Shown: piece by piece, positions 1 to 8,087 of the stretch
Layout of the letters: every line of letters begins with the position of its first letter
Numbering within the stretch: the first letter of the stretch is position 1
Assembly: GCA_946480585.1 (NCBI GenBank)
Contig: CAMLKQ010000001.1
Coordinates: forward strand, 1 to 24,705
Direction of reading: 5' to 3'
DNA from: an uncultured Kangiella sp.
GTDB lineage: Bacteria; Pseudomonadota; Gammaproteobacteria; Enterobacterales; DSM-103792
Length of the DNA stretch: 24,705 nucleotides
Program-made: the position numbers and the translations under genes
Notes under the pieces: generated by a model
Seen by the model: the letters and a program-made list of their open reading frames with translations, nothing else
What the model was told of the DNA's origin: nothing
Database searches by the model: none

Positions 1-21
1 GCAAGAAAGGAAAAATGAACC

Positions 22-100
22 TGTCATTCCCGCGAAAGCGGGAACCCAGCGACTTCAAACCAAGCAAAGAAACTGGATCCCCGCCTACGCAGGGATGACA
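22..100. repeat. 79-bp imperfect inverted repeat, dispersed-repeat type
   Basis: Two 28-base arms, 22-49 and 73-100, are reverse complements with about six mismatches. Each arm carries its own small GC hairpin (CCCGCgaaaGCGGG in the left arm). The ends read TGTCAT and ATGACA. Elements of this shape, with inward CCAG/CTGG and outward TGTCAT/ATGACA, are common noncoding dispersed repeats in GC-rich gammaproteobacteria. A 19-base piece matching the right arm at 18 of 19 positions recurs at 7412-7430, which supports a repeat family in this genome. Its function is unknown; it could act as a weak transcript end or an mRNA-stabilising hairpin. Confidence 0.75.
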
Positions 101-197
101 AAGGAAAACATCAGAGTGAAGGTCGAAGCCGACATGCCCCGCTAGAACCCTGGGCCCCCATTCGCGCCAGCCGGCGATTCGGTGCTAGCGGCCGGGT

Positions 198-389
198 GCG
201 CTGGCAGGGACAGCCAGCGCAGCATTGATAAGGCAAGGATGCCGCATCAATGCGTGCCCGTAGCCGATAATGCCGAAGCGACGGGCGGAGCTTCCGAAGC
301 AACCAAACCGATTCTGGCGCGTGGGGCGTGTTCTCTTTGGTTACTTTCTCTTGCACGAGCAAGAGAAAGTAACTCGCCCGCCGGGGCGA
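198..389. repeat. Composite intergenic repeat: four successive hairpins
   Basis: Four inverted repeats follow one another. 198-220 has 8-bp arms GCGCTGGC/GCCAGCGC. 222-253 has 8-bp arms GCATTGAT/ATCAATGC. 340-373 has perfect 15-bp arms beginning GTTACTTTCTC with a 4-base loop. 374-389 is TCGCCC-GCCG-GGGCGA. The GTTACTTTCTCTTGC hairpin followed by a CGCCC palindrome resembles a dispersed intergenic element I know from other GC-rich gammaproteobacteria. Short reading frames on both strands here look like chance products. The first 430 bases of the window hold no gene I can support. The element ends just before the small ORF at 433. Confidence 0.7.
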
Positions 390-432
390 GACCCGGCAAA
401 TCAAGAGCCTCTCTCTTCCCCCAAAAAAGAAG

Positions 433-540
433 ATGGGGAGATGCATTTTGGTTGCCTATGATTATGACGTATCAATTAAAGGTACACTTGAGATGCTTGA
501 GATGGCAGAAGAGGCCAATCTAAGAGGCGTTATAGAATGA
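433..540 (+). CDS. Tiny 35-aa ORF, possible truncated antitoxin partner of the PIN gene
   Basis: An open frame from ATG 433 to TGA 538-540 encodes 35 residues; its middle reads VAYDYDVSIKGTLEML. Its stop overlaps the start of the PIN-domain gene in an ATGA (537-540), the usual layout of translationally coupled antitoxin-toxin pairs. Base use is AT-richer than the core genes and similar to the PIN gene. The 5' end abuts the hairpin repeat, so the apparent start may be a new junction and the protein may be only the C-terminal tail of a longer antitoxin. I do not recognise the family. No clear DNA-binding motif is visible. That it is a real translated gene is an inference from the overlap and composition. 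Confidence 0.4.
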   Translation: MGRCILVAYDYDVSIKGTLEMLEMAEEANLRGVIE

Positions 541-977
541 CAAAGCTAATAGTTGACTCCTGTGTTTTCATCAATGCATTTAAGAGTGACTCAGAATTTA
601 GGGAGGATTCACTAAAACTCCTTGAGCATCTCGCGCGAAAAGGAAAGCTCATAACTATGCCAGCACACGGCTGGTTTGAAATTCTATGCAGCCTCAGACG
701 AGTTGAGCGAAAAGACCATGCTTTTGAAGACCCTCAGATTGATGGGTTAATGAAGTATCCAGTCGAACTAATTCATATTGACGAAAACTTTATCTCCCGC
801 TATGGAAATGTAGACATTCCATACATAAAGGCCGGAGATCACATCTTTATCGTCATTGCCTACATCAATAATTACCAGCTGATAACTTGGGACCATGGAA
901 TGAAGGATGTCGCGGAAAAACTTAACATTCAAGCTTATACGCCGACCGATTATTTGGCACTTTCACAGCGGGAATAA
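537..977 (+). CDS. PIN-domain protein, probable VapC-like toxin ribonuclease
   Basis: This 146-aa protein has the layout of a PIN-domain Mg2+-dependent RNase. The N-terminus reads IVDSCVFINAF with an acidic residue at D7. A conserved-type Glu lies in GWFEILCSL (about E48). Two further acidic positions lie in KAGDHIFIVIAY (about D100) and LITWDHGM (about D118). These spacings match the four-acid PIN active site, and the length is normal for VapC-like toxins. PIN toxins cleave RNA and are held in check by an upstream antitoxin; here the only candidate is the 35-aa ORF that overlaps its start. The gene is visibly AT-richer than the genome and uses codons such as CTA and ATA, suggesting horizontal acquisition. 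Function as an active toxin is inferred. Confidence 0.75.
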   Translation: MTKLIVDSCVFINAFKSDSEFREDSLKLLEHLARKGKLITMPAHGWFEILCSLRRVERKDHAFEDPQIDGLMKYPVELIHIDENFISRYGNVDIPYIKAGDHIFIVIAYINNYQLITWDHGMKDVAEKLNIQAYTPTDYLALSQRE

Positions 978-1059
978 AACTATCAACCAGCTACGGAGCC
1001 AGTAGCTTGAGCAGAGCGATCAAATGATGTTTCGACGTCTGAACCCGTCAGAGTGAAGA

Positions 1060-1791
1060 CTAAAACCCACACGGCACCGTCAACAACTCCGCCCTCGCCT
1101 TCCAATCCGGCAACACCGACCCGACCAGCGCATGAAACGCCGGACTGTGATCAAAATGCTGCAAATGGCAAAGCTCGTGCACTACCACATAATCAATCGC
1201 CGGTATCGGCGCCCGCAGCAAGCTGATATTCAGCGTGATGCCGCCATGGGAGGCACAGCTGCCCCAACGCGAACGCATCGCACGGAATTTGAGTTCAGGC
1301 AGTTCACGATTGAACAGGCGGCGATGCCAAAATGCGACCCGTTCCGGCAAACGAATCTCGGCTTCGCGCAAATAGAATTTCTGCAGCGCCTTGCACACCG
1401 ACAGCTCATCAAGCTTATTGGTGGCGAGCCGGATTTCGCCATCGCCGACGCTGGCGAACCAGCGGGTCGCGGCCATCAGCTTGAGTTTGTACGGTTCGCC
1501 GAGAAAATGATGCGTAGCGCCGTCGTGGTATTGCAGCGCCAGCGCGCCTTCACCGGCTTCCAAGCTGTCGAGCCGTTCTTGCAGCCAGTCGCGTCGAGAA
1601 TGCACGAAGGAGCGGATGACGCCGAGCGGCAACCGGTTGGGCGCCCGCACTTCGAAGCTGCCATCGCGCAGTACGTGCAAGGCGACAGTTTTGCGCGACT
1701 GGCGTTGCACGGGGATGCGGATCTCATCGCCCTCGAGTTCAACGAGGACTTCTTCGGCGAATAGCGATTGCGTTGGCTTTTGTAGCGGCAC
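1060..1791 (-). CDS. YgjP-type zinc-dependent hydrolase (DUF45/M48-like)
   Basis: This 243-aa protein matches the YgjP/DUF45 family, which shares a zincin-like HExxH site with SprT and M48 peptidases. The motif HELCH is at about 205-209, followed by further histidines in LQHFDHSPAF (third ligand probably H215). The upstream block RSRWGSCASHGGITLN (about 173-188) is highly typical of the family. YgjP of E. coli has been reported as a UTP pyrophosphatase; many annotations call the family metallopeptidases, so the substrate is uncertain. No signal peptide, so it is cytoplasmic. The start is a GTG at 1789-1791 with AAGGG about 11 bases upstream; no in-frame ATG gives a full-length protein. It stands alone between repeats. 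Confidence 0.82.
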   Translation of the reverse strand: MPLQKPTQSLFAEEVLVELEGDEIRIPVQRQSRKTVALHVLRDGSFEVRAPNRLPLGVIRSFVHSRRDWLQERLDSLEAGEGALALQYHDGATHHFLGEPYKLKLMAATRWFASVGDGEIRLATNKLDELSVCKALQKFYLREAEIRLPERVAFWHRRLFNRELPELKFRAMRSRWGSCASHGGITLNISLLRAPIPAIDYVVVHELCHLQHFDHSPAFHALVGSVLPDWKARAELLTVPCGF

Positions 1792-1840
1792 TGCAGTGAT
1801 AACCCTTTGCTTACCCAGCGGGTGAAGGTGTGGCCTGCAA

Positions 1841-1960
1841 GTTCACCCTCATCCCGGCCTTCTCCCCTCAAGGGAGAAGGTGAACACACATCTACAGACC
1901 GGAATGTTTGCTCCCTCCCCCTTGAGGGGGGAGGGTTGGGGAGAGGGTGAACACGCAGCT
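1841..1960. repeat. Pyrimidine/purine-rich inverted repeats in the ygjP-lpdA gap
   Basis: Two adjacent hairpins occur here. 1859-1879 has 8-bp arms CTTCTCCC/GGGAGAAG, flanked by GTTCAC (1841-1846) and GTGAAC (1880-1885). About 1913-1935 pairs CCTCCCCC with a G-rich arm, followed by GGGGAGAGGGTGAAC. CTCCCC/GGGGAG repeats of this type recur at 7336-7373 and, in a related form, at 9610-9685. They are noncoding and probably belong to one dispersed family. Confidence 0.6.
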
Positions 1961-2026
1961 CAAACTAATGCCGGCAGCATCCAATTTCCTGCCAGTGTGA
2001 GCAAGCCCTGACTGGCAATCAGAAAA

Positions 2027-2054
2027 GAAAATCCCGGCATTCGCCGGGATTTTC
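2027..2054 (-). terminator. Rho-independent terminator downstream of lpdA
   Basis: Perfect 12-bp arms GAAAATCCCGGC (2027-2038) and GCCGGGATTTTC (2043-2054) surround a 4-base loop. On the minus strand the stem is followed by a T-rich stretch (TTTTCTTTTCT). It lies 24 bases past the lpdA stop. Confidence 0.85.
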
Positions 2055-2078
2055 TCTGAGCCCCACTACCGCCAAGGC

Positions 2079-3500
2079 TTATTTGCGCTTTGGCGGCAGA
2101 TCGGTACAGGTGCCTTCATACACTTCAGCGGCAAACGCGACCGACTCCGACAAGGTCGGGTGGGCGTGAATGGTCAGCGCGATGTCTTCGGCATCGGCGC
2201 CCATTTCAATGGCCAGACCGATTTCGGCGATCAGCTCACCGGCGTTGACACCGACAATTGCGCCGCCGATGACGCGATGCGTGGCCTTGTCGAACAACAG
2301 CTTGGTGAAGCCTTCGCTGCGAGCAACGCCAATCGCGCGGCCCGAGGCCGCCCACGGGAACGAACCGACGCCGTAGTCGATGCCTTTGGCCTTGGCTTCT
2401 TTCTCGGTCAGGCCGACCCAGCCAATTTCCGGATCGGTGTAGGCGACCGACGGAATGCACATCGGATCGAAGTAGTGTTTCTTGCCGGCGATGACTTCGG
2501 CAGCGACGTGCGATTCTTTCGAGGCTTTGTGCGCCAGCATCGGCTGGCCGACGATGTCGCCAATCGCGAGGATGTGCGGCACGTTGGTGCGCATTTGTTT
2601 GTCGACCGGAATGAAACCGCGATCATCCACTTTGACGCCGGCTTTCTCGGCATCGAGCAGCTTGCCGTTCGGGGCACGGCCAACGGCCGACAGGATCATG
2701 TCGTACTTGACCGGATCTTTCGGCGCGTTCTTGCCTTCGAAGGTCACATAGAGGCCGTCTTTCTTGGCTTCGACTTTGGTGACTTTGGTTTCGAGCAGAA
2801 TGGCTTCGTATTTCTTTTCGACGTATTTGTGCAGCACCTTGACCACATCGGCGTCAGCGGCCGGGATCAGCTGGTCGGCCATTTCGACCACCGAGATCTT
2901 GGCGCCGAGTGCGCGATAAACGGTGGCCATTTCCAGACCGATAATGCCGCCGCCGAGCACCAGCATTTGCTCCGGAATCTTTTTCAGTTCGAGCGCGCCG
3001 GTCGAATCGACAATGCGCTCGTCCTGCGGCAGGAACGGAAGGGCTACCGGACGCGAGCCGGCAGCGATGATGCAATGATCAAACGACACGGTGGTGACTT
3101 TGCCGGCCTTGTCGGTCACCGCCAGCATGTTCGGGCCGGTGAATTTGCCGTAGCCAGTGACGACTTGCACTTTGCGCATTTTCGCCATGCCGGCCAGGCC
3201 CTTGGTCAGCGAGCCAACCACGCCATCTTTGTAACCACGGACTTTGTCGAGATCGATTTTCGGCGCGCCGAAAGTGATGCCGTGATGGCTGGCAACGGCC
3301 GCTTCATCAATGACTTTGGCGCAATGCAGGAGCGCCTTGGAGGGAATGCAACCGACGTTGAGGCAGACACCGCCGAGCGTGGCTTCGGCTTCCACCAGCA
3401 CTACGTTCAGACCGAGGTCGGCAGCACGAAAGGCCGCGTTATAGCCGCCGGGGCCAGAGCCCAATACGACCACCTGACCGTGAACATCACCCTTACTCAT
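2079..3500 (-). CDS. lpdA: Dihydrolipoamide dehydrogenase (E3)
   Basis: This FAD-dependent flavoprotein reoxidises dihydrolipoamide on the E2 subunits of pyruvate and 2-oxoglutarate dehydrogenase, passing electrons to NAD+. It has 473 aa, close to E. coli Lpd. Visible features: FAD-binding GSGPGG (about 14-19), redox disulfide C46/C51 in CLNVGC, the NAD-binding glycine cluster in LGGGIIGLE, FAD contact AIGDIVG, and the C-terminal active-site HAHPTLSE with the His/Glu pair. The frame is open about 87 codons further upstream, but MSKGDVHGQV is preceded by AGGAG at normal spacing and fits the family start, so ATG at 3498-3500 was chosen. No E1/E2 genes lie in the window, so it is either a stand-alone gene or the last gene of a pdh operon running in from elsewhere. 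Confidence 0.95.
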   Translation of the reverse strand: MSKGDVHGQVVVLGSGPGGYNAAFRAADLGLNVVLVEAEATLGGVCLNVGCIPSKALLHCAKVIDEAAVASHHGITFGAPKIDLDKVRGYKDGVVGSLTKGLAGMAKMRKVQVVTGYGKFTGPNMLAVTDKAGKVTTVSFDHCIIAAGSRPVALPFLPQDERIVDSTGALELKKIPEQMLVLGGGIIGLEMATVYRALGAKISVVEMADQLIPAADADVVKVLHKYVEKKYEAILLETKVTKVEAKKDGLYVTFEGKNAPKDPVKYDMILSAVGRAPNGKLLDAEKAGVKVDDRGFIPVDKQMRTNVPHILAIGDIVGQPMLAHKASKESHVAAEVIAGKKHYFDPMCIPSVAYTDPEIGWVGLTEKEAKAKGIDYGVGSFPWAASGRAIGVARSEGFTKLLFDKATHRVIGGAIVGVNAGELIAEIGLAIEMGADAEDIALTIHAHPTLSESVAFAAEVYEGTCTDLPPKRK

Positions 3501-3789
3501 GACTTGCTCCTGATTGTTGAGCGCCTTTGCGCCCGGCCATTGCCCGGTCCGGGTTGGTTTACCGGCTCCAGACATGAAGGCCGGTATTGTAGTCGTCTGC
3601 CGGCCCGGCCGCGAGCTGACAAACGGCCGATTTCCGGTCGAAAACCGGCTATCCGGACAGGTCGGAGGGGTTTGCCGCGGTCCTGCTACCGGGCTAGCCA
3701 AGCCGGTTATGACGATCACCGCATGCCGGCCACGGCATCCGGTCAAGCAGGTAAACTCCACAGCTCACCGATCGGAGCCGTTTGCCGCC

Positions 3790-6501
3790 ATGCAACCGTC
3801 GTTGCCCGTTGAAGCCGACAAAGAACTGACCGCCCTGCTCGCCTGCGGCGCCGACCGCGATGCCCTGCGCGACTGGCTGCAGGGCCAGATCGAGCGCGAT
3901 GCCATCGCCTTTGATGCTGGCGCGCCGGTCGAAGTGCTGGTCCGCCGACGCTCGCAACGCATCGACTGGCTGCTGCAACACCTGTGGTCGGCGCTCGGTC
4001 TGCAGGCCCAGCCCGAGATCGCGTTGCTCGCGGTCGGCGGTTATGGCCGCGGCGAATTGCACCCGCAATCCGACGTCGACATTCTGCTGCTGCTCAAAAA
4101 AGCACCGGATGCGCTGCTCAGCAAACAGCTTGAACAACTCATCACCCTGCTCTGGGATCTGAAGCTGACGGTCGGCCACGCTGTCCGCACCATCGACGAA
4201 TGCGAAGCCGCGGCACGCGACGATCTCACCGTCATGACCAACCTGATGGAAGCGCGGCTGTTGTGCGGCGACTTAAGCCTCAGCGCCCGGCTGCGCGATC
4301 ACTTGTCACCGGTACAGATGTGGCCGCCGGATGCGTTTTTCCGCGGCAAAGTCGACGAGCAAAAAGCCCGACACAAGAAATTCGAAGGCACCGCCTACAA
4401 ACTCGAACCGAATCTGAAATCGAGCCCCGGCGGCCTGCGCGATATCCAAAACATTCAGTGGATTGCCAAGCGCCGTTTTGGCGATCAATCGCTTCTCGCC
4501 ATGACCCGGCGCGGCATTTTTCTGCCGCAGGAATACCGCGCGCTGACCCGCTGCCAATTGTTTTTGTGGCGGGTGCGTTATGCGCTGCATCTGGTCGCCG
4601 GCCGGCCGGAAGACCGGCTGCTGTTCGATCTGCAAAAAGCGGTCGCTGAACGACTCGGCTTTGTCGACCAACCCGGCAAGCTCGCGGTCGAGCAGTTCAT
4701 GAAGCAGTATTTCCGCGCCGTGCTGACCGTGCGCAATCTGAACGATGTGCTGGTCGAACTGTTCAGTGAAGTGATGCTCGGCACCCACCAGCGGGCCGAA
4801 CCGGTTGTCATCGACACGCACTTCCAGCACCGCGACGGCCTACTCGAATTGCGTGAGCTCGATACCTTTGCCAAGCAGCCGGAGACGCTGCTGTCGGTGT
4901 TCGTTGTGCTCGCCGAAACGGCGGGTCTGACCGGGCTTTCTGCGACCACGCTGCGGCTGCTGCGCCACTCGCGGCCTCGGGTCAACGAGGCGTTTCGCGC
5001 CGAACCGCGCCATCAGCAGTTGTTCATCCGCATTCTGCGCGCCCGCGCCAATCTGGCGGTGGCACTGTTTGCGCTGAAAAACACCGGCATTCTCGGCGCC
5101 TTTGTGCCGGCCTTTGCCCAGATCACCGGCCAGATGCAGTTCGACCGCTTCCACCATTACACGGTCGATGAACACACGCTGTTCCTGCTGCGCAATCTCG
5201 TGCGTCTCTCCGATCCGCAAACGGCCGGGCTGTTCCCGCACGCCGAGCGGATCATGCAGCGCCTGGTGCAACCGGAGCTGATTTATCTGGCTGGCCTGTT
5301 TCACGATATCGGCAAAGGCCGTGGCGGCGATCACTCGGAGCTTGGCGCCGTCGATGCGCTGGCGTTTTGCAAACAAATCGGCCTCAGCGACGCCGATGCT
5401 GAACTGGTTGCCTGGCTGGTGCAGAGCCATTTGGCGATGTCGCTGGTCGCCCAGCGCAAGGACATTACCGATCCGGACGTCATCGCCGAATTCGCCGCCA
5501 AGGTCGGCACGGTGCAGCGGCTCGAGCTGCTCTACGTGCTGACCATGTGCGATATCCGCGCCACCAATGCCAGCCTGTGGAACGGCTGGAAGGACGCGCT
5601 ACTGCGCGATCTGTATCTGGCCACCAAAGAATACCTGCGTCGCGGCAGCGCGCTGCTGCCGGCCGATGTCGAAGCACTGGTGCGCGAAGAAGCGTTGCAG
5701 AAGCTCGCCGAACGCGGCCACGCCAGCGAACCGGTGCACGATCTCTGGCGCCTGCTCGGCGGCGATTACTTTGCCAAGGTCAACGGCGAAACGCTGGCCT
5801 GGGTCACCGAACAATTGCTGGCGCAGCCAGAAGACAGCGACGAGCCCTTGGTGGTCGCCCGGCAATTGCCGGCCGCCGGCGGCACCGAGTTTCTGGTGTA
5901 CGTGCACGATCAGGAATTCCTGTTCGCCGCCATCACCGCGCTGCTGGCGCAAAAGCGGGTCAGCATTCAGGCCGCGACCATTCACACCACGCCATACAGC
6001 ATGGGCCTCGATGCGTTCGTTGTGCTGGAAGAAGACGGCCAGCCGGTGCTGGACATCAAGCGCCTGCAAAGCATCCAGCGCCATTTGCAACAACACCTGC
6101 GCGATGTCAGCAAGATACCGCTGAACTTGCAACAGAGCAGCACCAAGCGCCAACCGTTCGTGCTGGAAACCCGCATCGCCTTCAGCAACGACGAGCGTCG
6201 CCAGCGCACCGCGCTGGAACTCATCACGCTCGACCGGCCCGGCCTGCTCGCCCGCATCGGCGCCGCGTTCAAGTACTGCGATCTCTTGTTGCACAACGCC
6301 AAGATCATCACGCTCGGCGAACGTGCCGAAGACGTATTTTTCATCACCGACCGCGACTCGCGGCCGCTGACCGCAGAAAAGCAGCAGCAGCTTGAACATA
6401 TGCTGCGCTTGCTGCTCGATGCCGCCGACAGCAAAGCCGGGCTGCCGAACAAGCCCAACACCCCCGTTTCCCTTCACTCACAGAAAGTAACTGCCACATG
6501 A
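3790..6501 (+). CDS. glnD: Bifunctional PII uridylyltransferase/uridylyl-removing enzyme
   Basis: GlnD senses glutamine and adds or removes UMP on PII proteins, controlling nitrogen assimilation. The 903-aa product is close to E. coli GlnD (890 aa). Domains in order: a nucleotidyltransferase with GGYGRGEL (about 83-90) and the metal-binding D95/D97 pair in SDVDILL; the PII-uridylyltransferase core; an HD hydrolase domain with [12 protein letters not shown] (H505/D506); and two C-terminal ACT domains, at about 698-775 ([14 protein letters not shown]) and about 805-870 ([16 protein letters not shown]). All catalytic signatures look intact. The frame extends upstream, but [10 protein letters not shown] is the plausible start, with GGAG 12 bases before it. 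Its stop overlaps the dapD start (ATGA, 6498-6501), so the two are translationally coupled. Confidence 0.95.
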   Translation: MQPSLPVEADKELTALLACGADRDALRDWLQGQIERDAIAFDAGAPVEVLVRRRSQRIDWLLQHLWSALGLQAQPEIALLAVGGYGRGELHPQSDVDILLLLKKAPDALLSKQLEQLITLLWDLKLTVGHAVRTIDECEAAARDDLTVMTNLMEARLLCGDLSLSARLRDHLSPVQMWPPDAFFRGKVDEQKARHKKFEGTAYKLEPNLKSSPGGLRDIQNIQWIAKRRFGDQSLLAMTRRGIFLPQEYRALTRCQLFLWRVRYALHLVAGRPEDRLLFDLQKAVAERLGFVDQPGKLAVEQFMKQYFRAVLTVRNLNDVLVELFSEVMLGTHQRAEPVVIDTHFQHRDGLLELRELDTFAKQPETLLSVFVVLAETAGLTGLSATTLRLLRHSRPRVNEAFRAEPRHQQLFIRILRARANLAVALFALKNTGILGAFVPAFAQITGQMQFDRFHHYTVDEHTLFLLRNLVRLSDPQTAGLFPHAERIMQRLVQPELIYLAGLFHDIGKGRGGDHSELGAVDALAFCKQIGLSDADAELVAWLVQSHLAMSLVAQRKDITDPDVIAEFAAKVGTVQRLELLYVLTMCDIRATNASLWNGWKDALLRDLYLATKEYLRRGSALLPADVEALVREEALQKLAERGHASEPVHDLWRLLGGDYFAKVNGETLAWVTEQLLAQPEDSDEPLVVARQLPAAGGTEFLVYVHDQEFLFAAITALLAQKRVSIQAATIHTTPYSMGLDAFVVLEEDGQPVLDIKRLQSIQRHLQQHLRDVSKIPLNLQQSSTKRQPFVLETRIAFSNDERRQRTALELITLDRPGLLARIGAAFKYCDLLLHNAKIITLGERAEDVFFITDRDSRPLTAEKQQQLEHMLRLLLDAADSKAGLPNKPNTPVSLHSQKVTAT

Positions 6502-7319
6502 CTGCACTAGCCGATCTCATCAACAACGCCTGGGAACAACGCACCGAATTCTCGCCGCAAAAAGCACCGGTCGATTTGCGCGAGGCCGTGCAATCGGTGC
6601 TGGCCGATCTGAACGCCGGCAAAGTCCGGGTCGCCGAAAAAATCGACGGCCAGTGGCGAGTCAATGAATGGATCAAGAAAGCGGTACTGCTCAGCTTCCG
6701 CTTGAATGACAACCGGCCGATGGGCGAAGGCGATCTGCAGTTCTTCGACAAGGTGCCGTCGAAATTCGCTGGCCTGTCCGAAGCCGAGCTGCGCGCCACC
6801 GGCGTGCGCGTGGTGCCGCCGGCCGTTGCCCGCTACGGCAGCCATATCGCCAAGAACGTCGTGCTGATGCCGTCCTATGTGAACATCGGCGCCTATGTCG
6901 ATGAAGGTACCATGGTCGACACCTGGGCCACCGTCGGCTCCTGCGCCCAGATCGGCAAGAATGTGCACCTGTCCGGCGGCGTCGGCATCGGCGGCGTGCT
7001 CGAACCGCTGCAAGCTGCGCCAACCATTATCGAAGACGGCTGCTTTATCGGCGCCCGCTCGGAAGTGGTCGAAGGCGTGATCGTCGAAGAAGGCAGCGTC
7101 ATCTCGATGGGTGTCTACATCGGCCAAAGCACCCGTATTTACGATCGCGAAACCGGAGAGATTCATTATGGTCGGGTACCGGCTGGTTCGGTCGTGGTCT
7201 CCGGCAGTTTGCCGAGCAAGGATGGCAAGTACTCGTTGTACGCCGCCGTTATCGTCAAAAAGGTCGATGCCAAGACCCGGGCGAAAGTCGGCATAAATGA
7301 GTTGCTGCGCGCCGAGTAG
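6498..7319 (+). CDS. dapD: Tetrahydrodipicolinate N-succinyltransferase
   Basis: DapD transfers succinyl from succinyl-CoA to tetrahydrodipicolinate in the succinylase branch of DAP/lysine synthesis. The 273-aa length equals the family norm (E. coli 274). The N-terminal helical domain is followed by a left-handed beta-helix of hexapeptide repeats (from about [20 protein letters not shown] through [11 protein letters not shown]), with the family block [16 protein letters not shown]. The C-terminus ends with [10 protein letters not shown], as in close homologues. The start codon overlaps the glnD stop. dapE lies downstream in the same direction, so two steps of the pathway are grouped, although a repeat and a small ORF interrupt the run directly after dapD. 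Confidence 0.96.
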   Translation: MTALADLINNAWEQRTEFSPQKAPVDLREAVQSVLADLNAGKVRVAEKIDGQWRVNEWIKKAVLLSFRLNDNRPMGEGDLQFFDKVPSKFAGLSEAELRATGVRVVPPAVARYGSHIAKNVVLMPSYVNIGAYVDEGTMVDTWATVGSCAQIGKNVHLSGGVGIGGVLEPLQAAPTIIEDGCFIGARSEVVEGVIVEEGSVISMGVYIGQSTRIYDRETGEIHYGRVPAGSVVVSGSLPSKDGKYSLYAAVIVKKVDAKTRAKVGINELLRAE

Positions 7320-7335
7320 AGGACTCTTCATTAAG

Positions 7336-7373
7336 CCCCTCTCCCCTCGCGGGAGATGAGTTGGGGAGAGGGG
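7336..7373. repeat. CTCCCC/GGGGAG inverted repeat after dapD
   Basis: Perfect 11-bp arms CCCCTCTCCCC (7336-7346) and GGGGAGAGGGG (7363-7373) enclose 16 bases. It belongs to the same style of repeat seen at 1841-1960. There is no T-run, so it is not a convincing terminator. It sits within the segment that separates dapD from yffB. Confidence 0.65.
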
Positions 7374-7411
7374 TCTCGCCAGCACGATTGAAACATGCTA
7401 ACGAATACGAA

Positions 7412-7430
7412 CCTACGCTGGGATGACAAA
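7412..7430. repeat. Partial copy of the 22-100 repeat arm
   Basis: Nineteen bases, beginning CCTACGC and ending GGGATGACAAA, match 84-102 at 18 of 19 positions. Only the right arm is present, so this is a decayed or broken copy. It lies 68 bases upstream of the small four-cysteine ORF. Confidence 0.6.
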
Positions 7431-7498
7431 AAAGGTTTTTCTGCACAAATGCGAGCGATCTGCGATGTTTACGAGCAATACCAGCGGAACATGACCTG

Positions 7499-7726
7499 AT
7501 GAAATATCGGGCAAATATTGACCGCATCCCAGAACGTTTGCTGAATCAGTGTAGCTTCTGTCACAAACGAGGTCTGAAGCCGGGAATACTGGAAGTGGAG
7601 TTCCCGAGAGATACAAGGACAAGAGAGCGATTCCTTCGAATCTCAGGTGAGATGCCCTTAAACGCGTTCGGATTCTGTAATGAGTGCGCGACGATTATCA
7701 GCCAAACATCTAACTTAAAGATTTAA
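7499..7726 (+). CDS. Small protein with two CxxC pairs, probable zinc ribbon
   Basis: A 75-aa protein of unknown function. It has C18/C21 (CSFCHKRG) and C60/C63 (FCNEC), about 38 residues apart, a layout consistent with a treble-clef or zinc-ribbon site. There is no signal peptide or membrane segment. Base composition is AT-richer than dapD and yffB on either side. The frame is open upstream to about 7427 without another ATG, so a longer product from a non-ATG start is possible. The ribosome-binding site is weak. The gene is flanked upstream by two repeats and interrupts an otherwise compact dapD-yffB-dapE run, so it was probably inserted. I do not recognise the family. Confidence 0.55.
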   Translation: MKYRANIDRIPERLLNQCSFCHKRGLKPGILEVEFPRDTRTRERFLRISGEMPLNAFGFCNECATIISQTSNLKI

Positions 7727-7740
7727 GAGTGACGATTTAA

Positions 7741-8085
7741 ATGGTCAATATCTACGGCATCAAAGCCTGCGACACGATGAAGAAGGCCTTTACCTGGCTG
7801 GACAAGCACGGCGTCGCCTACGAATTTCACGATTACAAGAAAACCGAACTCGAACCGGCAACGCTGAAGCGCTGGGTCAAGCAGGTCGGCTACGAAGTGC
7901 TGCTGAACACCAAGGGCACGACCTGGCGCAAGCTGTCTGACGCTGATCGCGAGAACGTCACTGAGGCCAAGGCCGTCAAGCTGATGCTGGCGAACCTGAG
8001 CCTGATCAAGCGGCCGGTTATCGAAGGGGATGGCGTTTTGCTGGTCGGCTTTGATGAAGCCAAGTTCAAAACGGAACTGAGCTGA
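7741..8085 (+). CDS. ArsC/Spx-family reductase, YffB type
   Basis: This 114-aa thioredoxin-fold protein matches YffB of the ArsC/Spx family. The N-terminal MVNIYGIKACDTMKKA places one cysteine at C10, where ArsC has its catalytic cysteine. KGTTWRKL and the KRPVIEGDGVLLVGF stretch near residues 88-102 (conserved Arg-Pro) are typical. YffB-type proteins are generally thought to be thiol-dependent reductases; the true substrate is unknown, and arsenate reduction should not be assumed. It stands 14 bases after the four-cysteine ORF and two bases before the next gene. The link with dapE is common in gammaproteobacteria, where the yffB homologue often lies directly upstream of dapE. Confidence 0.88.
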   Translation: MVNIYGIKACDTMKKAFTWLDKHGVAYEFHDYKKTELEPATLKRWVKQVGYEVLLNTKGTTWRKLSDADRENVTEAKAVKLMLANLSLIKRPVIEGDGVLLVGFDEAKFKTELS

Positions 8086-8087
8086 AC

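Noticed and set aside
182..523. Short plus- and minus-strand ORFs over the first 520 bases
   Set aside because: They translate through the hairpin repeats, have no ribosome-binding sites and no protein-like pattern.
1..540. Possible integron cassette array or CRISPR
   Set aside because: Repeats are unlike one another, not regularly spaced, and there is no integrase or attC-like core or cas gene.
2160..3812. A 550-codon open frame on the plus strand opposite lpdA
   Set aside because: It is the antisense shadow of a highly conserved flavoprotein gene; the product is rich in Asp, Gly, Arg and Phe with no domain, as expected from GC-rich antisense frames.
7741..8085. Arsenate reductase ArsC
   Set aside because: The short length and the CDTMKK start fit YffB-type proteins; no arsenic genes are nearby.
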